A stretch of 64,000 bases of DNA, taken from positions 26,573,143 to 26,637,142 of the forward strand of contig OZ025265.1 of the NCBI GenBank assembly GCA_964019135.1, in the 5' to 3' direction. The position numbers were made by a program, and so were the translations under genes. This document shows, in pieces, positions 57,062 to 64,000 of this stretch. The stretch's first letter is position 1, and every line of letters starts with the position of its first letter. Under the pieces are notes generated by a model. It saw only the letters and a list, made by a program, of their open reading frames with translations, did not search any database and had not been told where the DNA came from. The DNA is from Arenicola marina. Lineage: Eukaryota > Annelida > Polychaeta > Arenicolidae.

Positions 57062-57196
57062 TCATTGGTTTAAGCACAGGGATACAAACGGCACTGTACG
57101 TCTAAAGACATACAGCTCTTTATGCGACCACACGACCGACATTAACGCTATGGAAGCCCCAATACAGACTTGAACGGCGCTCATCATATCTCGGGC
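57062..57196 (-). CDS. Block beta, unit 3: candidate terminal exon
   Basis: On the minus strand an acceptor gtgtttcag precedes 44 phase-0 codons (ARDMMSAVQVCIGASIALMS, then VVWSHKELYV and a short tail ending CLNQ) and a stop. The stretch is hydrophobic enough to be a membrane segment, like exon 4 of gene A. It lies downstream of exons 3 and 4 of copy D on the same strand, separated by a LINE. Confidence 0.5.
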   Translation of the reverse strand, partial: ARDMMSAVQVCIGASIALMSVVWSHKELYVFRRTVPFVSLCLNQ

Positions 57197-57708
57197 CTGA
57201 AACACGGCAACCGAACCCTGGCCATTGAATAAGCCTCTCCTTACAATACTGGCGGTGTATTTCATCTGGATATACAGTTTTACTGCCGCAGTGATATTAA
57301 CTGTTTTCATATACCATAAAATAAATTGCTAATCTAAACTTGATGTTTACCAGTTATTTCCCATTTTTCGCGCTAAATATGTTTGACAAGCCACGTTGAA
57401 ACGTCATTCTACTTTGCTCTTAGCTTTTAATTTTTTAAGAAGTTATGACAATTTTGTCTGTGAAATCAAGCAATCATTTGGTAACGGGCAATATTGTTTC
57501 ATTCGCTTGTCTATTTTCAGCCGGATTTAATACTCTCGTGAGAATATAACAATTCACTGACTCACTAGTTTCAGCACATATACAGTAAGTTATTGAAAAG
57601 TATTACTATTATTATATTGATTTCATTATCCTCATAGTCAGTAGATTATATAGCAGAGGATGGTTCATAGTTAGCGTCTTGGGTCGAGAAATGTATTGGC
57701 TATTCGAA

Positions 57709-57885
57709 TTTGCATACGAGATATTCGTGTCGTCCTTCGATAACAGCTGCCTTTCTTTGAGACAGACATTTATTCCTCACGCAATTGCCGCAAACACACG
57801 TCGTACAATCAGTATGATTTATTTTACGTAAAAGCATCAGGCGACATACATAAGCAATATGAGACATAAAACAGTTGACTGCCAC
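57709..57885 (-). other. Conserved block alpha, unit 3 (Cys-rich frame)
   Basis: A minus-strand frame with RLMLLRKINHTDCTTCVCGN followed by CVRNKCLSQ, open to a TAG near 57709. AAATAAA is present inside it, so a 3' UTR role is equally possible. The LINE with its target duplication begins directly upstream. Confidence 0.35.
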
Positions 57886-57899
57886 AACTCGTAAGCAAT

Positions 57900-59488
57900 T
57901 TAATTTCGTCAGGGATAATCATATTTTATCTAAATATCAGTCAGGGTTTCAGCCAGGGGATTCGACAGTGTGCCAACTAGTCGAACTCTACCACTTAGTC
58001 TCTGAATCTCTTGATAAGAGGAAAGATGTCAAGCTGGTTTTCTTAGACGTGTCAAAAGCCTTCGACAGGGTATGGCATGCAGGCATGATTACAAAGCTAC
58101 AAGGCTATGGCATAAGTGGACCCCTACTACAATGGTTTAAAAACTATTTATGTAACCGCCGTCAGCGGGTGGTGGTGGAAGGATCCCATTCGGACTGGGG
58201 ATATGTGGATGCGGGTGTGCCCCAGGGATCAATCCTCGGACCAATCCTTTTTCTCTTATACATAAACGATATGACCGAAGTGGTAACGTCGCACATACGG
58301 TTGTTCGCTGATGACACCACACTGTTCATTACCATTGACGATCCCGAGAAATGTTGCACTGTGCTGCAAAAAGATTTACAAGCTCTTGAGCGTTGGGCTA
58401 AAAAGTGGTTAATGACTTTTAATCCCGAAAAATCTGAGGCGTTGCTGGCAACGCGCAAGAAGCGCGACTCTGGTAATCCACCATTATATTTGGGCGGCAA
58501 ACCTATTCAAGATGTGTCTTTTCACAAGCATCTTGGAATTACGTTGAAAAGTGACTTGTCATGGTCTTTAAATAGTAAGGAGATTCTTAGGAAAGCTAAT
58601 GCCAGAGTAGACTTGCTTGTACCGCTAAAGTGGAAATTGGATCGAAAAACTCTTGACCTGATTTATAAAACTTTTATCAGGCCAACGATGGAATATGGAA
58701 GTGTGGTGTGGAGCAACTGTAGCGATGCCGATATCGAAATGCTAGAACAAGTCCAATACCGAGCTGCCAAAATTGTCAGCGGTGCAATTAAGGTTACGGG
58801 ACGTAATACAGTTTATGAAGAGTTGGGTTGGGAAACACTGGCACAGAGGCAAAAGAGAAGCCAGATTGTTCTAATGCACAAAATTGTTCACGGGTCAGCA
58901 CCAGTATACTTGCGTGAATTGCTTCCACCATCAGTGTCCCAGCGGAATCCATACAATACCAGGAACTCCCAAAATCTGTCATTGCCTAAGAGCTTTACAG
59001 TATCCCACCACCAATCATTCCTCCCTGCAACGGTGAAACTGTGGAACAACTTGCCATTGGAGGTCAGAAGTATTTCAGACCGTGGGGAATTCAAAAACCA
59101 TCTAGCGGGGACGAAACCAAAAGTTGAACTGTTGAAATGTATGGGAACCAGGGCATTCTCCATTATTTACGCTCAGCTTAGGATGCGTTGTAGCCCGCTT
59201 TGTGCTGACTTGTGTCGTATGCACATAATAGACTCACCAAAATGTCAGTGTGGGCATCTATACGAAGACGCTGATCACTATTTTTTCTGTTGTCCGTTAT
59301 ATGTCAAAGCTCGACGCCAGTTGTCTTCAATTCTTGTTCCACTCAGGGCATATAATATACACTCGATTCTTCACGGTCCAGATAACGTGCATGTACGTAT
59401 TACTATGGAAGTTCAAATTTGTGTTCAAAATTTTATGATAGAAAGCGGACGCTTTAATGTTTTATCTAGACGAAACAAGCACATATAA
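57900..59488 (+). pseudogene. Truncated LINE ORF2: open reverse transcriptase frame
   Basis: An open frame of about 530 codons, without its own start because the element is truncated. Motifs are FQPGDSTVCQLVEL, VFLDVSKAFDRVWH (A), AGVPQGSILGPILF (B), RLFADDTTLF (C) and LMTFNPEKSEALLA. Further on are LEQVQYRAAKIVSGA and a C-terminal CQCGHLYEDADHYFFCCPLY zinc-type motif. No stop or frameshift is seen, so the insertion is young compared with the others, but the endonuclease is missing. Confidence 0.85.
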
Positions 59489-59700
59489 ACAGTGTAACAA
59501 AACTGATCGCTAACGTGTAATGTAACTATTAGATGTCAGTTGTTAGACTACAGCCTTGAATATTAGTATATGCCATTGTTGCTAAGTTTTCTCCACTTAC
59601 TTGTCCAGCGGTCCACCAGCAAACCCGTTTATACCCACGAAAGGATTGTATCAGATTTTTCTGTTTATCTAATCGTGTTTAAATAAATATGTTTAAACCA
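57900..59700 (+). mobile_element. 5'-truncated LINE (CR1/Jockey-group) with target duplication
   Basis: Inserted between blocks of unit 3. Target duplication ACTCGTAAGCAAT at 57887-57899 and 59701-59713. The 3' end is AT-rich with 'taaataaata'. It contains one long open RT frame, described separately. The uninterrupted target can be read in unit 2 near 55426-55440. Confidence 0.88.
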
Positions 59701-60035
59701 ACTCGTAAGCAATGATCATCATTAGAAACACGGCTATCACACAAAACTAGGCTCACGCCCTACAACAAGTTCCATTTCAATATACATGTGTTTACATCAG
59801 AAAGAAAACTCCGTACAACAGAGGATAACCGCCTGACTGGCAGTCCATGAATTAGGTGATATATCTCTGTGTATTGTCCATTTGTAAGGCGTCTTAGAAG
59901 GTAGTCGTCCGTTGGTTCAAAACTCTGACCGTGTCACGTAGCAAATCCGACCAGCGGAATTCACATCCCAAGTTTCGTGCCAAAGGTAAGTGTTGTTTGA
60001 TAACGTGATGTGAGTATTTTTTTTTCAGTGACGAA

Positions 60036-60636
60036 TTAGAGCAACAAGTACAGCAGAATGCTACGGGTTACACAGCAGGCCGAATTCTGCAAGGGAATAA
60101 TTAACGAAGTGTTATGATTATGTTTAAGTATAACATAAACTTGTGCAATGGCAATTCATTTTAAGTGATCTAGGTAAAACGTAATGCTAGCTAACCACGT
60201 TATACTTGAGCTTGCGTCTGTTTGTAAGTCTCTTGGCGTTTGAAAGCATTGACTTTAAACCGACCGTGCCTTTTCTGGGCCTAATTCTCTCCCGCGTGAG
60301 AGTCTATTTTGTGGGACTTTCAAGTAGTGCAGTAGTTACATCGGGCCAGTTTAATCCATCGTAGTCATAATCACCCTCGAAGAAAGAAAAAATAACAAGT
60401 AAAATTTAGGAACAGTATTAAAGTACCGCACATAAATGAGGACTACAAACAAATCATTGATTAGTGAAGCGTAATACACCACAGTAAATAATCAATCAAG
60501 AGCTACGTAGAGATAGTATACGGTTTTCAGATTATGTCGATGCAAATTCAAATTGCTAAGTCATATATGTAAATGTTGGTAATTGCTGAAAACTATTATT
60601 CACGAGACTTACAGTGGATTCTGTTCCAGTGACATA
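60036..60636 (-). pseudogene. Copy D of the small-protein gene, cut by a LINE in exon 2
   Basis: On the minus strand, only the last 8 codons of exon 2 (YVTGTEST, 60636-60613) remain before a LINE that occupies the rest of the window. Exon 3 is 60375-60340 (GDYDYDGLNWPD, identical in protein to gene C) but its donor is gtaact rather than gtaagt. Exon 4 is 60086-60036 after a good ttgcag acceptor, 16 residues (NSACCVTRSILLYLLL). Exon 1 should lie beyond position 64000. The LINE insertion must abolish the normal protein. Confidence 0.75.
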
Positions 60637-60826
60637 GATAGATAGTTTATTGGTAACTTCAGGCACCAGGCCCCTCGTACAAATACAGAACACAAAAATA
60701 ACATGCAACCAACCAGAACAAACTCAGTTAATTAGAGAGAATTAGGCTAAACCTTTTTTCATACATAGTGAATGTTTTTTGTATAAACCTTGCTAAGGAG
60801 ATTAAACATGTTTTTTTCCTCAAAAG

Positions 60827-61815
60827 TCATAATACATAAAAAAAACTCCTAATATCATATGCCGTTAAATAACTTGTAAGAAAATTATTATTGCGGAGAT
60901 TGTCATACAATGGGCATTTCATTAAAATATGGAACTCGTCAAGAGAAGAAATAGTTTCATATTGTAGGCAATATTTACAGATAGAGTTTTCTCCCGTGCC
61001 GTACGAACTCGTCCATAGCACCCTACATCTGAATCTGGCTAAGATCTGCCGTAGTCTAAAATCCTCGAGAAGACACAAGTATGGTTCGCGTATGAGCAAC
61101 TTCTTATATTCTTTACAATTCATCAGGTCTGTCTTACTCTGCCAGTTCTGGTAAGCGCAGTCAATTACCCTTTTGGAAAATTGTTCAATAAAGGCCTCAG
61201 GATCTCCAAGTTGTTGCTGAAACCAGGCATAGCCGAATCCCTAAGAGAAAAGTAAGCGCTTGAGTTTAGAAACCCAGGTCATAAGACCAGTCTCTGTCAG
61301 CCTAAATAACATATTGTAAGTAAATTTCGTACGTCTGGTTTCAGGCATTCTTGACAATTTCACCCAGTATTTAACACAACTAATTGTACACCTTACCCTT
61401 AAAGGTAATCTATCGCACTCACCATAATTGCTGAATTTGTTGTACTCCATGGTACGCCCAAGACATATTTACAAAATTTCGTGTGTCTATACAATCTTTG
61501 ACATCGTAACCCCAAACTTCTGCACCGTATGTAAGAATGGGTACTATCATTTTGTCAAAGAGATCAAAATATGTCTCTCCAAACCACCACATTTTTTGAA
61601 ATTTCTTTAATAATTGTCACTGCTTTACCCGATTAGGAGGCGAGAGTCTTTTGAGCCACAAACCACATCAATTTGAAAGAAAATATGATACCTAAATATT
61701 TATAGTAAGACACAACCTGTAGAGGTTTTCCCTTGTAATACCATTTTTCATTGCTTCTCAAGGGTCCACCATTTCTAAATACAATAATCTTACTTTTATC
61801 CACATTAATTTGCAA
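60827..61815 (-). pseudogene. LINE ORF2 C-terminal part, broken
   Basis: Frames at 61815-61633 (INVDKSKIIVFRNGG and YYKYLGIIFSFKL, the usual post-RT motifs), 61450-61241 and 61123-60827 with CKYCLQYETISSLDEFHILMKC, a Cys/His motif common at LINE ORF2 ends. Confidence 0.75.
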
Positions 61816-61836
61816 TCCCCATTTGCTACTAAATTC

Positions 61837-62745
61837 TTATAAAACATTTAATAGCTTCTGTAAACGACCCACAGTGCCCGTTCCATTAACAATATCATCT
61901 GCAAACATTAACTGAATTAGATTAGGGAAGACCTCATTCCCATACACACCCTCACAGCCAGTTTTCTTACATGTATATGCAAGTTCGTTTAAATGCATAT
62001 TAAAGAGGAAGGGACTCAATATACACCCTTGCCGAGTACCAATATTGTTGGTAAACGAGTCGGTAAGACCCTTAGAGGTTTGCACACAGGACTGCAGTTT
62101 TGTATACATTGATTGTAACACTTTCATTGTATCACCATGCACTCCCTCACTGTATAGTCTGAACCATAGTTGCTTGTGTGGAACCCTATCGAAAGCTTTC
62201 GAAAAATCAATAAATGCGCAGTAGAATCTTCCCCCTGCTTTTGACAAGTACTTTTGAATCATAGCCTGTAGTGTAAAAATTTGATCTACTGTAATCCTCC
62301 CCCTGTTGAAGCCAGTTTGTTCCTCAAGAGACTTGTCAGAATCTTCTGCCCATATAACACACCTTTCATTTACAACTTTGGTGAATAATTTAGCCAAGTT
62401 GGGTAATAGGGAAATACCCCTGTAATTATTCACACTATTTATAGAACGCGCTTTATGTAACGGAGATATCATGGCTTCACACCAACAGGCAGGGTAATAT
62501 CCTGAGCCCATAATCCTATTGAAGATATTCACAAATATTGGTAGCATTACAAACTTGCTTCCCTTAATCATCTCATTCACAATACCATCAATACCAGGCG
62601 CCTTTTGATTGGGTAGGTCATTTATGGCTCGACTGACTTCATCATGAGTTATAATCTCATTAAGTATAACTGGCTCATTAGCTTGGCATTTCTCACAATA
62701 AGAATCATGATCAGCTAACGTCGCGTCTACATTTTTTTTGTGCAT
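61837..62745 (-). pseudogene. LINE reverse transcriptase domain
   Basis: An open frame of 302 codons: EVSRAINDLPNQKAPGIDGI, NNYRGISLLPNLAKLF, FIDFSKAFDRVPH (motif A), GTRQGCILSPFLFN (motif B) and LMFADDIV (motif C). The RT core is complete in this frame but is cut off from the endonuclease upstream and the C-terminal part downstream by frameshifts. Confidence 0.88.
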
Positions 62746-62854
62746 CAGTATCTATATTTGGGTTCCCTGCAAGTAAATTATTAAAGTAGGTTTTCCACAT
62801 TGTAGGTGAGATAATGCTGACTGTCTTTTTGTTCCTGAGTTGCCTAATAGCTTT

Positions 62855-63919
62855 TCAACAAGTTCTTTTGTCCTTCATCTCACTCCTAGGTTTATCCCTC
62901 TGTCTGCATCTCCAACTCTCTTTCTTAATAGTGCATAGTCTCTTAAATTTTCTTTTGAAAGCCAAATATTCATCAACACTTTGTTGAGTATTGTTATACC
63001 TGAATACATTTAAAGCATGGTTTCTGCATTTCTTGACACTGGTTAATTCCGCATCCCACCATCTTGTCAAACTACCAGTTACAGGTTGCAGATTGCAGCG
63101 TGATCTCATACCTTCAGCCGCATACTGCAGCACCCGAGTTAAGTTGTTTACCGCCTGGTCGATATCACCTTCAGAGAGACTGAATTTAATATTTCTTATA
63201 ACCTCCAGGGAGTTGTCATCTTCTAACCTGCACTTGAAACTTTCTAAGTGTGAATCCTTCCATGTAAACTTTTCCCTAAACTTGGTACATACAATACAAT
63301 CATTGTTAGCTGCTGTACTAGGAAAACTAATAGGTAAACTTGCATGTGATCTGGCTCTGTATTACTTAAAACTTTGAGATCAATGTCCCAGTCATAAAAC
63401 ATGTCTGCGGATAACAATACATAATCAATTAAACTACAACCTGTTGGACCAATATAAGTGAAAGACCCTTGAGGGTCACTATTTGACCGGCCAATTAATA
63501 TATGCAAATCTGCTACCTTACAAAAATTGATCCTCGAATAACCAAAGGTGTTAATGGCTACTTTAGAATCTTGTGACTTACGTGGTAAATTGAAGGAGCT
63601 TTCTTGGTACAACTCTTCTAATGGCAATGTTTTAATGAGTCATCTTTGATAAAATCTTCCAGGTTTGCTATTCTCGCACTGAGATCACCTATTACCACTA
63701 TATATGCATGATCATAGTGAAATCTTCTAGAATTTCTATGCAATAATTTACGTTTTGGTATGATGTAGATCCCTCAGGTGGTAAGTATGTAAAACACATT
63801 ATCATGTCATTTGACCAGCCAAAAAATTCATGATGAAGTAGAATAGCGATGACATATTTTGTATTCGTCTCGATAATTCTGATACCTTGACAAAGATATT
63901 CCTTGATAAACAGCACCAT
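62855..63919 (-). pseudogene. LINE endonuclease and linker, broken
   Basis: Frames at 63919-63698 (TYLPPEGSTSY), then VVIGDLSARIANL near 63690-63650 (the usual GDxN with Ser for Asn), 63627-63244 (LHILIGRSNSDPQGSFTY, LIDYVLLSADMF and TEPDHMQVYL, where SDH reads PDH), and 63133-62855 (SLTRWWDAELTSVKK, the linker before RT). Confidence 0.8.
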
Positions 63920-64000
63920 TCCACCAGGGGCATGGCCAAAGTGGCTTAATCTCGGAAAATGCTTTAAATAACAAGAGTAATCATGAATATATATTTGGTC

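Larger units (their letters stand above)
60637..64000 (-). mobile_element. LINE in exon 2 of copy D, running off the window
   Basis: Minus strand, 3' end at 60637 with a (CTAT)n-like tail. Order from the right edge: endonuclease, RT, C-terminal Cys/His region. Several frameshifts make it inactive as seen. The 3' end resembles the fragment at 12268-12660. The 5' end and target duplication lie outside. Confidence 0.87.

Noticed and set aside
1..64000. CRISPR arrays, bacterial operons or phage genes
   Set aside because: Nothing of the kind is present; introns, TATA boxes, LINEs and SINEs show animal DNA.

Overview
The window is animal genomic DNA: single-exon and intron-containing genes with GT...AG introns, TATA boxes, AATAAA signals, several non-LTR (LINE) elements, a Ty3/gypsy-type LTR element, a tRNA-derived SINE and a pogo-like DNA element. 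AGGTCA-rich repeats and the repeat spectrum suggest a marine invertebrate, perhaps a mollusc. This is inference; a deuterostome invertebrate such as amphioxus is not excluded.

Layout. 1-6.1 kb holds a decayed LINE on the minus strand, bracketed by two ~0.55 kb direct repeats. 7.9-9.05 kb is an intact family-31 glycosyltransferase gene (beta-1,3-galactosyltransferase type) with an unusual second membrane segment. 9.05-14.8 kb is a tandem duplication of its 3' flank plus a promoter and first exon of a small secreted-protein gene; the second copy carries a SINE, a LINE tail and a pogo-like element. 14.8-43.4 kb is a large diverged palindrome: arms ~14.815-29.515 and ~31.813-43.430 kb, spacer ~2.3 kb with a 200-N gap. 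Each arm carries a two-exon cationic peptide gene, a four-exon small secreted-protein gene and an SGNH-hydrolase-like ORF (intact on the right, frameshifted on the left). 43.4-60.6 kb holds a second tandem/inverted set of the small-protein gene, invaded by a ~9 kb LTR retrotransposon with integrase ahead of reverse transcriptase (Gmr1-like order), by a LINE nested inside it, by a 5'-truncated LINE with an open RT frame, and by a LINE cutting exon 2 of one gene copy and running off the right end.

The most interesting feature is a locally amplified family that I do not recognise. A signal-peptide exon of 66 nt, an acidic Tyr-rich exon of 60 nt and a DYDYDG-type exon of 36 nt, all in phase 0, are followed by a variable hydrophobic terminal exon. 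Two candidate terminal exons exist in the 43-60 kb units. Several copies keep a TATA box, and some an upstream CACGTG. Duplication breakpoints fall repeatedly inside these genes, in intron 1 or exon 1, so they may drive the palindromes. Almost every retroelement here is broken.
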